A program made the translations under genes and the position numbers. DNA of 64,000 bases from Qaidamihabitans albus (GTDB lineage Bacteria > Actinomycetota > Actinomycetes > Mycobacteriales > Pseudonocardiaceae): assembly GCF_016464705.1 (NCBI RefSeq), contig NZ_JAEHOB010000005.1:62001-126000 (forward strand), written 5' to 3'. Of the stretch, positions 1-6,903 are shown one piece after another. Each line of letters starts with the position of its first letter. The stretch's first letter is position 1. The notes beneath the pieces were generated by a model that saw nothing but the letters and a program-made list of their open reading frames with translations, searched no databases and was not told where the DNA came from.

Positions 1-1
1 C

Positions 2-877
2 GACTTCGTGATCGAGGCGGTGTTCGAGGACCTCGGCGTCAAGCGGCAGGTCTTCGCGGAGGTCGAGCAGCACGTCGCCGCGGAGGCCGTGCTGGCCACC
101 AACACCTCCTCGCTCTCGATCACGGACATGGCGGCCGAGCTGCGGCACCCGGAGCGGGTCGTCGGCTTCCACTTCTTCAACCCGGTCGCCGTGCTCCCGC
201 TGGTGGAGGTCGTGCGCGGGGAGCGGACCGACGACGAGACGCTGGCGACCGCGTTCGCGGTGGGCAAGGACCTGAAGAAGTCGTGCGTGCTGGTGAAGGA
301 CGCGCCCGCGTTCGTGGTGAACCGGCTGCTCACGCGTTTCCTCGGCGAGGTCCTCGCGACGGTCGACGAGGGCACCCCGTTCGAGGTCGCGGACTCCGCA
401 CTCGACCCGCTCGGCCTGCCGATGTCCCCGCTCACGCTCCTCCAGCTCGTCGGCCCCCCGGTCGCGCTGCACGTCGCGGAGACGATGCACACGGCCTTCC
501 CCGACCGCTACGGCGTGAGCGAGAACCTGAAACGCTTCGTCGATGCGGGCAAGAGCGCGGTCTGGACCTGGGACGACAAGGGCAACCAGCAGGTCGATCC
601 CGAGGTCGCCGAGCTCTGGCGGCAGGGGGACGCACCGTCGTCGGCGGAGCAGGTGCGCGAGCGTGCGCTTTCGGCCATCGCCGAGGAGGCGCGGATCATG
701 CTCGACGAGGGCGTGGTCTCGGAGGCGCAGGACATCGACCTGTGCCTGATCCTCGGCGCGGGCTGGCCGTTCTGGCTCGGCGGCATCACGCCGTACCTCG
801 ACCGGTCCGGCGTGTCCGAGAAGGTCAACGGTAAGCCGTTCCTGGCGCCGGGGGTGGCCTCGGTCCCCGCGGCCTGA
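2..877 (+). CDS. 3-hydroxyacyl-CoA dehydrogenase of FadB/FadJ type (5' end outside window)
   Basis: Beta-oxidation enzyme that oxidises (S)-3-hydroxyacyl-CoA with NAD+ in the cytoplasm. The frame is open to the left edge, so any enoyl-CoA hydratase part and most of the NAD-binding fold lie outside. Visible are the end of the N-terminal 3HCDH domain, with the TNTSSLS loop and the GFHFFNPV segment carrying the catalytic His, then the helical C-terminal 3HCDH domain (DAPAFVVNRLL), then a further C-terminal segment with GWPFWLGGITPYLD. This long tail fits the multifunctional FadB/FadJ architecture better than a 290-aa stand-alone dehydrogenase. A strong hairpin follows the stop. The family call is secure; full length and partner thiolase cannot be judged. 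Confidence 0.9.
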   Translation, partial: DFVIEAVFEDLGVKRQVFAEVEQHVAAEAVLATNTSSLSITDMAAELRHPERVVGFHFFNPVAVLPLVEVVRGERTDDETLATAFAVGKDLKKSCVLVKDAPAFVVNRLLTRFLGEVLATVDEGTPFEVADSALDPLGLPMSPLTLLQLVGPPVALHVAETMHTAFPDRYGVSENLKRFVDAGKSAVWTWDDKGNQQVDPEVAELWRQGDAPSSAEQVRERALSAIAEEARIMLDEGVVSEAQDIDLCLILGAGWPFWLGGITPYLDRSGVSEKVNGKPFLAPGVASVPAA

Positions 878-887
878 GCCGTTCGGG

Positions 888-923
888 GGGTCGCCCGGCC
901 GTCCGGCGCAGGCCGGGCGACCC
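888..923 (+). terminator. Hairpin terminator after the FadB/FadJ-type gene
   Basis: GGGTCGCCCGGCC (888-900) and GGCCGGGCGACCC (911-923) form a perfect 13-bp GC stem with a 10-nt loop. It begins 10 nt after the stop codon. There is no U-tract, as is usual for terminators in high-GC actinomycetes. Confidence 0.7.
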
Positions 924-932
924 GACGCCGTG

Positions 933-952
933 CCGTATAGGTCGTTATACGG
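933..952 (-). terminator. Small hairpin overlapping the vapC stop
   Basis: CCGTATA (933-939) and TATACGG (946-952) form a perfect 7-bp arm pair with a 6-nt loop. The structure spans the TAA stop of the toxin gene. It is AT-richer than its surroundings and probably ends the vapBC transcript, or helps shield it from the convergent upstream gene. Confidence 0.4.
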
Positions 953-1346
953 AAATGACGTCCAGCAGCCGGTCGAGGCCAGTGAAGTCGGCGGCGTTGC
1001 CGGTGAGTAGTGGCAGCCCGTTCGCCGCCGCCGTTGCGGCGATCTGCAGGTCCAGCCTGCGTGGCCGCGGGCTGCGCCCGGCACGGCGCACCAGCGCCGC
1101 CATCGTGCCGTAGACTTTCGCCGCCGCGGCGTCGAACGGTACGACCTCGAACCGCCGCAGCGCCGCGTAGTACCGCTCGGTCCTGGCCGACCGCTCGATC
1201 GGGTCATCGACGTCGAGCCCGTACGCGAGCTCGGCGATGGTGACGGCGCTGACGAGCGGCCGCGCGTCGGCGAGCGAGCCCAGGTCGAGCCGTTCCAGGT
1301 CGATGACGGCACAGGTGTCGAGCAGCACCTCCGCCGGGCCGGTCAC
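945..1346 (-). CDS. vapC: PIN-domain toxin ribonuclease, VapC family
   Basis: Probable Mg2+-dependent endoribonuclease toxin, 133 aa, the usual VapC size. The PIN acidic residues are visible: an Asp in LLDTCAVIDLERL near the N-terminus, a Glu in VTIAELAYG, and Asp residues in RRLDLQIAATA and GNAADFTGL near the C-terminus. The chosen GTG start overlaps the antitoxin stop by 4 nt (GTGA), which implies translational coupling; the longer upstream frame has no PIN homology. Antitoxin-first order and coupling are typical of a type II toxin-antitoxin pair. The RNA target cannot be predicted from sequence. Confidence 0.85.
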   Translation of the reverse strand: MTGPAEVLLDTCAVIDLERLDLGSLADARPLVSAVTIAELAYGLDVDDPIERSARTERYYAALRRFEVVPFDAAAAKVYGTMAALVRRAGRSPRPRRLDLQIAATAAANGLPLLTGNAADFTGLDRLLDVISV

Positions 1347-1630
1347 CGCCGCGACCACGGATCCCCGGGCTCGTCCGGCCCGAAGACCGCGTCGTCCTCG
1401 GCCCGCTCGCTGCGCCACCGCGCACCGTCCACCGGAGGCAGGTCACCGAACTCGGCCCGCACCTCGGCGAGGGTGTATCGCGGCATGTGCCACGTGCGGC
1501 GGTGCGGCACGAGGTCGGCGACCGGCCTGCCGTGCCGGGTGACGGTGAAGCTCTCCCCCGCCTCGACCCGCCGCATGATCTCCGCGTTGTCATTGCGGAG
1601 CTCACGCTGGCCGATGGTTTCCGCAGTCAT
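1343..1630 (-). CDS. vapB: Type II antitoxin, Phd/YefM-like
   Basis: A 95-aa antitoxin expected to bind the downstream PIN toxin and to repress the operon. The N-terminal half (IGQRELRNDNAEIMRRVE, then GESFTVTRHGRPVADL) is the Phd/YefM DNA-binding and dimerisation fold. The acidic, Trp- and Pro-rich C-terminal half (about residues 60-95) is the likely toxin-neutralising tail. The ATG start was chosen because the fold begins there, although the frame stays open further upstream. The stop overlaps the toxin GTG. The neighbouring gene upstream, 32 bp away, is an unrelated reductase in the same direction. Confidence 0.8.
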   Translation of the reverse strand: MTAETIGQRELRNDNAEIMRRVEAGESFTVTRHGRPVADLVPHRRTWHMPRYTLAEVRAEFGDLPPVDGARWRSERAEDDAVFGPDEPGDPWSRR

Positions 1631-1662
1631 AGCACAACTGTAGCGCAATGAAGCGCTCGGTG

Positions 1663-2484
1663 CTACGCGAGCGTGTCCGGATGCGGCCCGATCCGGTCGC
1701 CGACCTCCAGCGTGGCCAGCCCGGCGATGTCGTGCGAGTCCAGTTCGAAGTCGAACACGTCGATGTTCTCCGCGATCCGCTCGGGCGTCACCGACTTCGG
1801 GATCACCACGTGGCCCATCTCCAGGTGCCACCGCAGGACCACCTGTGCGGGCGTCTTGCCGTGCTTGCGGGAGACCGTCTCCACGACCTCGTCCCGCAAC
1901 AGGTCGCCGCCGCGCGCGAGCGGGCTCCACGCCTCGGTCACGATCCCGTGCCGCTCGTGGAAGCCGCGCAGCTCCGGCTGCTGCAGCCGGGGATGCAGCT
2001 CGATCTGGTTGACCGCGGGAATCGTGCCGGTCTCGTCAAGCAGGCGCTGCAGGTGCGGCACCTGGAAATTCGACACCCCGATGGCACGCGCCCGGCCGTC
2101 CGAGATGATCTTCTCGAAGGCGCGCCACGTCTCGACGTAGCGGTCCCTGCTCGGCACCGGCCAGTGGATCAGGTACAGGTCGACGTAGTCGAGCGCCAGC
2201 TCCCGCAGGCTCGCGTCGAAGGCCCGGAGCGCCTCGTCGTAGCCGTGCTCGGTGTTCCAGAGCTTGGTGGTGACGAAGACCTCCTCGCGCGGCAGCCCCG
2301 AGCTGGCCACGGCGGCGCCGACGCCCCGCTCGTTGCGGTACAGCGTCGCGGTGTCGATGCTGCGGTACCCGGCCTCGAACGCCGTGTGCACCGCGCGCTC
2401 GACCTCCGCGTCGGGGATCTTGTAGACGCCGAAACCCAGCCGGGGCATGCGCACACCGTTGTTCAGCTCAACCGTCGGATCCAT
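1663..2484 (-). CDS. Aldo/keto reductase
   Basis: NADPH-dependent oxidoreductase of the AKR superfamily, 273 aa from the internal ATG (MDPTVELNNG), which matches the normal N-terminus. The catalytic tetrad is intact: Asp and Tyr in SIDTATLYRNE, Lys in VFVTTKLWN, and His in DLYLIHWPVP. The sequence resembles the AKR5-like group (2,5-diketo-D-gluconate reductase and YvgN/YtbE type), in which physiological substrates are often unknown. It stands alone between the two-component system and vapBC. The reductase function is certain; the substrate is not predicted. Confidence 0.88.
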   Translation of the reverse strand: MDPTVELNNGVRMPRLGFGVYKIPDAEVERAVHTAFEAGYRSIDTATLYRNERGVGAAVASSGLPREEVFVTTKLWNTEHGYDEALRAFDASLRELALDYVDLYLIHWPVPSRDRYVETWRAFEKIISDGRARAIGVSNFQVPHLQRLLDETGTIPAVNQIELHPRLQQPELRGFHERHGIVTEAWSPLARGGDLLRDEVVETVSRKHGKTPAQVVLRWHLEMGHVVIPKSVTPERIAENIDVFDFELDSHDIAGLATLEVGDRIGPHPDTLA

Positions 2485-2501
2485 GCCCCGACCGTATCCG
2501 C

Positions 2502-3638
2502 TCACCCGCCGGCCGGCAGGCGCACGGTTACCGAAAGGCCGCCACCCACCACCGGCTCCGCGGCGACGGAACCGTCGTGCGCCTGCACCGCGGCCCGCAC
2601 GATGGACAGCCCGAGCCCGGCCCCCGACCGCGCCGTGCGGGCCACCCCCGCCCGGCGGAAAGGCTCGAACAGCTCGGAGACCGCCGCGGGGTCGATCAGC
2701 CCGCCCGCCGAGCGGACCCGCAGCACCGCCCAGCGGTCGTCCGCGCCGGTGGTCACCTCGATCCAGCCGCCCGTGACGTTGTGCCGCACCGCGTTCTCCA
2801 GCAGGTTGCCGGCCACCCGTTCCAGCAGCGCCGGATCCCCGGTCGTACGAGCGGGCTCGGTGTGGAAATCCGTGCGCAAGCCGCGCTCCGCGGCCTCGGC
2901 GCGCACTGCCCGCCAGGCGCTGTCGGCCAGCACGGCGAGATCGACCGGTTCGGCCGCCGCGAGTCCCGTGCCGTCGGTGCGCGCGAGCAGCAGCAGCGAC
3001 CCGACGAGCCGCTCGGCGCGTTCGGTCGCGTCACGCACCACCGCGGCCATCCGCCGCAGCTCGGCCTGGTCGGCGTCCTCGTCCGCCAGCGTCACGTCCA
3101 GCTCCGTGCGGATCACCGACAGCGGGGTCCGCAGCTCGTGGCTGGCGTTGGCCACGAAGTGCCGCTGCGCCTCGAAAGCGGCCTGGAGCCGGTCGAGCAT
3201 CGCGTCGAAGGTGCCGGCCAGCTCGGCCAGCTCCCCCTTCGTCGTGATGTCCCCGATCCGCTGGCCCATCGACTCCACCGAAAGCCGACGCGCGGTGCCG
3301 GTAATCTCGCGCAGCGGCCGCAGTACGCGGGAGGTGAGCGTCCACGCGAGGATGCCGGTGGCCGCGACGACGAAGAAGAACGCGGCGGCACCCGCGATGA
3401 GCACCCGCTGCCTGGCGTGCTCCCGCAGGTGCGCGGCCAGCGCGGACGCCTCGACGTCGACGCCGTCGACCCGCACCGTCGTGCCGGGCGGCATCTGCGG
3501 CACCGCCGCCACCGAGTCACCGACCAGCTTCCACGCGAGCCACAGCAGCACCAGACTCACGGCGGCGGCGAGCAGGGTGGCGAGCAGGGTGATGCGGGCG
3601 CGCAGGCTGCGCACCGGGAGCCCGGCGCGGCGGTTCAC
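2502..3638 (-). CDS. OmpR-type sensor histidine kinase
   Basis: Membrane-bound sensor, 378 aa. It has TM helix 1 (about residues 15-38), a short extracytoplasmic loop of about 45 residues, TM helix 2 (about 82-102), a HAMP linker, a HisKA dimerisation helix with the phosphorylated His near residue 167 (NASHELRTPLS), an N-box (GNLLENAVRH) and a glycine-rich ATP lid (SGAGLGLSIV). The GTG start overlaps the stop of the upstream response regulator by 4 nt, so the pair is co-translated. The small sensory loop suggests detection within or near the membrane. The signal is unknown; its position next to SigL-like envelope-stress genes makes an envelope role plausible. Confidence 0.92.
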   Translation of the reverse strand: MNRRAGLPVRSLRARITLLATLLAAAVSLVLLWLAWKLVGDSVAAVPQMPPGTTVRVDGVDVEASALAAHLREHARQRVLIAGAAAFFFVVAATGILAWTLTSRVLRPLREITGTARRLSVESMGQRIGDITTKGELAELAGTFDAMLDRLQAAFEAQRHFVANASHELRTPLSVIRTELDVTLADEDADQAELRRMAAVVRDATERAERLVGSLLLLARTDGTGLAAAEPVDLAVLADSAWRAVRAEAAERGLRTDFHTEPARTTGDPALLERVAGNLLENAVRHNVTGGWIEVTTGADDRWAVLRVRSAGGLIDPAAVSELFEPFRRAGVARTARSGAGLGLSIVRAAVQAHDGSVAAEPVVGGGLSVTVRLPAGG

Positions 3639-4312
3639 CTGTTGCGCGAGCCGGCACCCGGTACCCGGTAGCCCGAGCCGACCACGGTCTCGATGATGCC
3701 CGGCTCACCGAGCTTCTTGCGCAGTGTCATCACGGTGACCCGCACCGTGGTGGTGAAGGGATCGGCGTTCTCGTCCCACACCCGTTCGAGCAGGTCCTCG
3801 CTGCTGACCACGGCGCCCCCGGCGGAGAGCAGTACCTCAAGCACGCCGAACTCCTTGCGGGTGAGCTCGACCGGCTCGCCGGCGCGGTGCACGGTCCGCT
3901 TGCCGGGGTCGAGTTCGACGTCGCCGGCGGTGAGCAGCGGCGGCGCCGGCGGGGTCGCCCGCCTGCCGAGTGCGCGTACCCGCGCCACCAGTTCGGGGAA
4001 GGCGAACGGCTTCGCCAGATAGTCGTCCGCACCGAGGGACAGCCCCTCGACCCGGTCCGCGACGGCGCCGCTCGCGGTCAGCATCAGCACTCTGGTGAGC
4101 TCGCCCGAGGACACGATCTCCCGGCACAGCTCGTCACCGGACATGCCGGGCAGATCCCGGTCGAGCAGCACGACGTCATAGCGTGTGACGGCCGCCTTCT
4201 CGTGGCCGTCGTCGCCGTTGAACGCGACGTCGACCGCCATGCCCTCACGGCGCAGCCCGCGCGCGATCGCGTCGGCCAGCGGCTCCTCGTCCTCAACTAC
4301 CAATACACGCAC
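3635..4312 (-). CDS. OmpR/PhoB-family response regulator
   Basis: DNA-binding partner of the adjacent kinase, 225 aa from the GTG at 4312. The receiver domain (residues 1-115) has the acidic pair in VVEDEE, the phospho-acceptor Asp near 51 (VVLLDRDLPG) and the conserved Lys near 101 (DDYLAKPF). A winged-helix Trans_reg_C domain follows, with ELTRKEFGVLEVLL and the recognition helix region TTTVRVTVMTLRKKL. The GTG was preferred over an ATG 66 nt upstream because the receiver fold starts at VRVLVVEDEE and the extra residues show no family likeness. The target promoters cannot be inferred. Confidence 0.92.
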   Translation of the reverse strand: MRVLVVEDEEPLADAIARGLRREGMAVDVAFNGDDGHEKAAVTRYDVVLLDRDLPGMSGDELCREIVSSGELTRVLMLTASGAVADRVEGLSLGADDYLAKPFAFPELVARVRALGRRATPPAPPLLTAGDVELDPGKRTVHRAGEPVELTRKEFGVLEVLLSAGGAVVSSEDLLERVWDENADPFTTTVRVTVMTLRKKLGEPGIIETVVGSGYRVPGAGSRNR

Positions 4313-4385
4313 GTCGCCACGGTGCCACACATTCCTGAGAATTCTCTGTACGCCCCGCGGCGCGAGTCCTGCGTTCATGCCCGTA

Positions 4386-4404
4386 ACGGGGGACTCGCGG
4401 GTGC
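4386..4404 (-). repeat. Single unit of the 20-21-bp gene-end repeat
   Basis: On the plus strand this reads GGGGGACTCGCGGGTGCTC; GGGACTCGCGGG is shared with the repeats at 43895-43926 and 58108-58251. It lies directly after the stop codon of the anti-sigma gene, the same placement as in the other two loci. Confidence 0.5.
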
Positions 4405-5091
4405 TCAGGCGAGGGGCACGGCGACGAGCCTGCGGCCCGCGAAGTTCCGCACCTCGACGGCGACCACGTCGGCCGGCGCGACGACGGCGGCACCGTCCAG
4501 CTCGGTGCCCTCCTGCGCGCCGTCACCGGAGACCAGCCAGCTGCCGGCGTCCGTGCGGGTCCCGTCGGCCGCCACCACGACGAGGCGGCACCGCTGCCCC
4601 GCCTCGATCCCGGCGACCGATGCATGCAGCCGTACCCAGCCCGCGGCCGGCCGCACCGAGACGGTCATGGCGGCGCCGGTGCCGGGATCGGTCGCCGACC
4701 CGGCTCGCCCTGCGGGCGTCTCCTGCTGCGCGAGCACCCCCGGCGCGACGCTGTAGCCGAGCACCGCCCCGCCGCCGGCGAGCACGGCGGCGACCACGGC
4801 CGCGGCCACACCGGCACCCACCCGCCGGGACCGGCCGCCACGACCCGCCCGGCCAGCCCGGACCGTCCGCAGCGCGCGCCGCAACAGCAGCTCACCCCCG
4901 TCCGGTGGCCCCTCCAGCAGTGCCTCGGGAGGAACCTCGCCGAGCAGCGCGCGCGTGGCGCACAGCTCGTCCAGCTCCGCCCGGCACCGCGGACACGAAG
5001 CCAGGTGCCGCTCCACGGCGGGTACCTCCTGCCGGTCCAGCGCCCCGAGCACGTAGGCACCGAGTGAACGCGTGTCGTGTCCTGTGGTCAT
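4405..5091 (-). CDS. Zinc-binding anti-sigma factor (RslA-like), membrane-anchored
   Basis: Predicted inhibitor of the ECF sigma factor encoded just upstream; 228 aa. The N-terminal ZAS domain has the redox-sensitive motif HLASCPRC (H-x3-C-x2-C) near residues 29-36. One TM helix follows (about 84-106, VAAAVVAAVLAGGGAVLGYSV), then an extracytoplasmic domain ending in a RskA-like region (MTVSVRPAAGWVRLHASV, GQRCRLVVVAADG). The ATG overlaps the sigma stop (ATGA), so inhibitor and sigma are made together. Release by oxidation of the zinc site or by regulated proteolysis is known for the family but not shown here. A paralogue lies at 8654-9433. Confidence 0.88.
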   Translation of the reverse strand: MTTGHDTRSLGAYVLGALDRQEVPAVERHLASCPRCRAELDELCATRALLGEVPPEALLEGPPDGGELLLRRALRTVRAGRAGRGGRSRRVGAGVAAAVVAAVLAGGGAVLGYSVAPGVLAQQETPAGRAGSATDPGTGAAMTVSVRPAAGWVRLHASVAGIEAGQRCRLVVVAADGTRTDAGSWLVSGDGAQEGTELDGAAVVAPADVVAVEVRNFAGRRLVAVPLA

Positions 5092-5636
5092 CCGGCCACC
5101 TCCCGCACCGCGAGCCGCCCGCCGGTGAAGGTCTGCCGCAGCGCACGCAGAGCGTGGTACGAGCGTGACTTCACCGTTCCGGCGGGTACGCCGAGATTTC
5201 GCGCGGCCTCGTTGACACTGCGGCCACGGAAGTAGATCTCGGTCAGCACGTCGCGGTGCTCGGGGCTGAGCCGGGCCAGCGCGTCCAGCACCACCACCGA
5301 GTCCACGACCGAGTCGGCGTGATCGAACTGCACGGGCGGGGTGTGCGGTGACTCGGCGACCTCGCACGGCCGCGCCGCCTTCGCCCGGTACCGGTCGGTG
5401 ACGATGTTGCGGGCCACCGTCAGCAGCCAGCCGCGCACCGATCCCCTGCCGTTGAGCAGCGCGTCGGGCCGCCGCCACGCGCGGACGAGCGTCTCCTGCA
5501 CGACGTCCTCCGCGGCGGCGCGATCACCGGTCAACCGCGTGGTGTACGCGAGCAGGGCCTTGCCGTGCTCGGTGTAGAGCGAGCGGATCAGCGCCTCGTC
5601 GGCCGCTGCCTCTCGTCTGGCCCACAGCGCCGCCAT
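5088..5636 (-). CDS. ECF sigma factor, SigL-like (copy 1)
   Basis: Alternative sigma factor, 182 aa. Region 2 (LLAYTTRLTGDRAAAEDVVQ, ETLVRAWRRPD, WLLTVARNIVTDRYR) and region 4 (LSPEHRDVLTEIYFRGRSVN, LGVPAGTVKSRSYHALRALR) are both complete. The wording is close to mycobacterial SigL, with the same LTGD-AEDVVQETL-RAW and TVARN blocks. The zinc anti-sigma gene overlaps its stop. A strong terminator separates it from the lipoprotein gene upstream, so it probably has its own promoter or depends on read-through. Three TGAAC-type promoters nearby are candidate targets of this factor or of its paralogue at 9430-9990. Confidence 0.9.
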   Translation of the reverse strand: MAALWARREAAADEALIRSLYTEHGKALLAYTTRLTGDRAAAEDVVQETLVRAWRRPDALLNGRGSVRGWLLTVARNIVTDRYRAKAARPCEVAESPHTPPVQFDHADSVVDSVVVLDALARLSPEHRDVLTEIYFRGRSVNEAARNLGVPAGTVKSRSYHALRALRQTFTGGRLAVREVAG

Positions 5637-5665
5637 CCGACAGCCTTTCTCGTGAGCGGGCGGGA

Positions 5666-5709
5666 CCGGCCCGGCGGGTGCGGTGAGGTGGGAACACCCG
5701 CCGGGCCGG
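5666..5709 (-). terminator. Perfect 15-bp hairpin between lipoprotein and sigma genes
   Basis: CCGGCCCGGCGGGTG (5666-5680) pairs perfectly with CACCCGCCGGGCCGG (5695-5709) around a 14-nt loop. It lies 29 nt after the lipoprotein stop and 29 nt before the sigma start. It should end most lipoprotein transcripts, making sigma expression depend on read-through or a separate start. Confidence 0.75.
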
Positions 5710-5738
5710 AGACTCGGAAGCCGGAATCGCTCAGTGGC

Positions 5739-6644
5739 TCAGTAGTCGTAGCCGCTGTCGGCTTCCTCGCCCGCCGCTTCGGCGGGCTTCTTCTCGGGCG
5801 AGACCGCGCAGCCTGCAGGCTCCATCGCGTACCAGGTGCCCTTGACCCCGTGCCCCGTGGCGTCACCGGGCGCGGTGTCCTTGGCGTAGCGGTACACCGG
5901 CCAGTTGCCGACCGTCACCTGCCGCGTGCCGTCCGCGCGTTCGACCGTGCTCACCAGCGCCGGGTCGACACCGTCGATCTGCACGTCACCCTCGGCGAGC
6001 AGTGGTGGCCAGGTCTGCGCGCAATCGCCCTCGCAGGTCGCCTCCGGCGGCTCGGTGCTGTCCTCTTTGAACAGATACAGCGTCATGCCGTCCTGGTCGA
6101 CGAGGACCTCGCCGAGCCCGGCGATCTCGGTGGTGTTCACCGCGGCCGCGCCCTCGCCCGCCTTGCCGCCGGCCGGGGTGATCGCGGACCACGCGTCGTC
6201 GGCCCCCTGACCCTGCGCCTGGCCGGGTGCGGTGTCCTTGGCGAAGCGGTACACCGGCCAGCCGTTCACGGTCACCTGCTGGGTGCCGTCGGAACGGCTG
6301 ACCGTGCCGACGAGCGACTGGTCCAGACCTTCTGCCGCCACCTCGCCCTCGGCCAGCAGCGGTGGCCACGCGGTCGCGCAGTCACCCTCGCAGGTGGCCG
6401 TCGGCGGATCGGCGGAGTCCTCGGCGAAGCGATAAAGTGTCTTACCGTCCTGGTCGGTGAGCACCTGCCCCAGCTCGCCGACCTCCGCGGCCACCAGCTT
6501 GGCCTGCTCGGCGGGCTGTGCCTGCTGCTGGACCGCGGCGGGAGCTGGAGCGCCAATGTCATCGGTGCCGTAGCCGCAGGAGGCGAGCAGCCCCAGACCG
6601 GCGGCGGCTGCCATCGCGGAGACGGCGAGACCCGTGCGAGACAT
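5739..6644 (-). CDS. Lipoprotein with two Yx[FWY]xxD secreted-repeat (PF03640) modules
   Basis: Exported lipoprotein, 301 aa, function unknown. The signal peptide ends in the lipobox LLASC (Cys near residue 23). Two tandem PF03640-type modules follow. Each contains LYxFxED with a paired-Cys segment (ATCEGDCATAWPPLL, ATCEGDCAQTWPPLL), and each ends in a second Yx[FY]xxD (VYRFAKDTAPG, VYRYAKDTAPG). The repeated C-x3-C suggests disulfides or ligand binding. A C-terminal tail with one extra Cys is Glu/Lys-rich. A SigL-type promoter lies upstream. The plus-strand gene at 10241 carries a related module, and there it heads a redox operon. Confidence 0.85.
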   Translation of the reverse strand: MSRTGLAVSAMAAAAGLGLLASCGYGTDDIGAPAPAAVQQQAQPAEQAKLVAAEVGELGQVLTDQDGKTLYRFAEDSADPPTATCEGDCATAWPPLLAEGEVAAEGLDQSLVGTVSRSDGTQQVTVNGWPVYRFAKDTAPGQAQGQGADDAWSAITPAGGKAGEGAAAVNTTEIAGLGEVLVDQDGMTLYLFKEDSTEPPEATCEGDCAQTWPPLLAEGDVQIDGVDPALVSTVERADGTRQVTVGNWPVYRYAKDTAPGDATGHGVKGTWYAMEPAGCAVSPEKKPAEAAGEEADSGYDY

Positions 6645-6701
6645 CAGAGTTTCTCCTTATGTGGTAGGGAGTCCCGCGGCATCGGGACGACCGGTAACCA
6701 G

Positions 6702-6729
6702 CACACGTGCGCCGGGACGACGCGGTTCA
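6702..6729 (-). promoter_or_regulatory. SigL-type ECF promoter for the double-repeat lipoprotein gene
   Basis: On the minus strand, -35 TGAACC (6729-6724), a 16-nt spacer, then -10 CGTGTG (6707-6702). This agrees with the known mycobacterial SigL consensus TGAACC-N16-18-CGTgtC. It lies 58 nt upstream of the lipoprotein start. Confidence 0.65.
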
Positions 6730-6903
6730 ACCTTTTTCGCCCCGACCGTGCCGATCGCATTCGTCGGCGCGGGAAGGCGGAGTGGACGAACCGGCGCCGG
6801 GCGAGTGCCAGGCACAGGACATGCTGATCGGCCCTTCTCCGCTGGATGAGCGACTCGGCCGGACTCCGACCGACGGCATCGTCCGGCCCGCCCCACCTGA
6901 CCG

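Noticed and set aside
1648-3696. 682-codon plus-strand open frame
   Set aside because: It is antisense to the aldo/keto reductase and histidine kinase genes, shows no protein family features and has the low-complexity composition of a GC-rich shadow frame.
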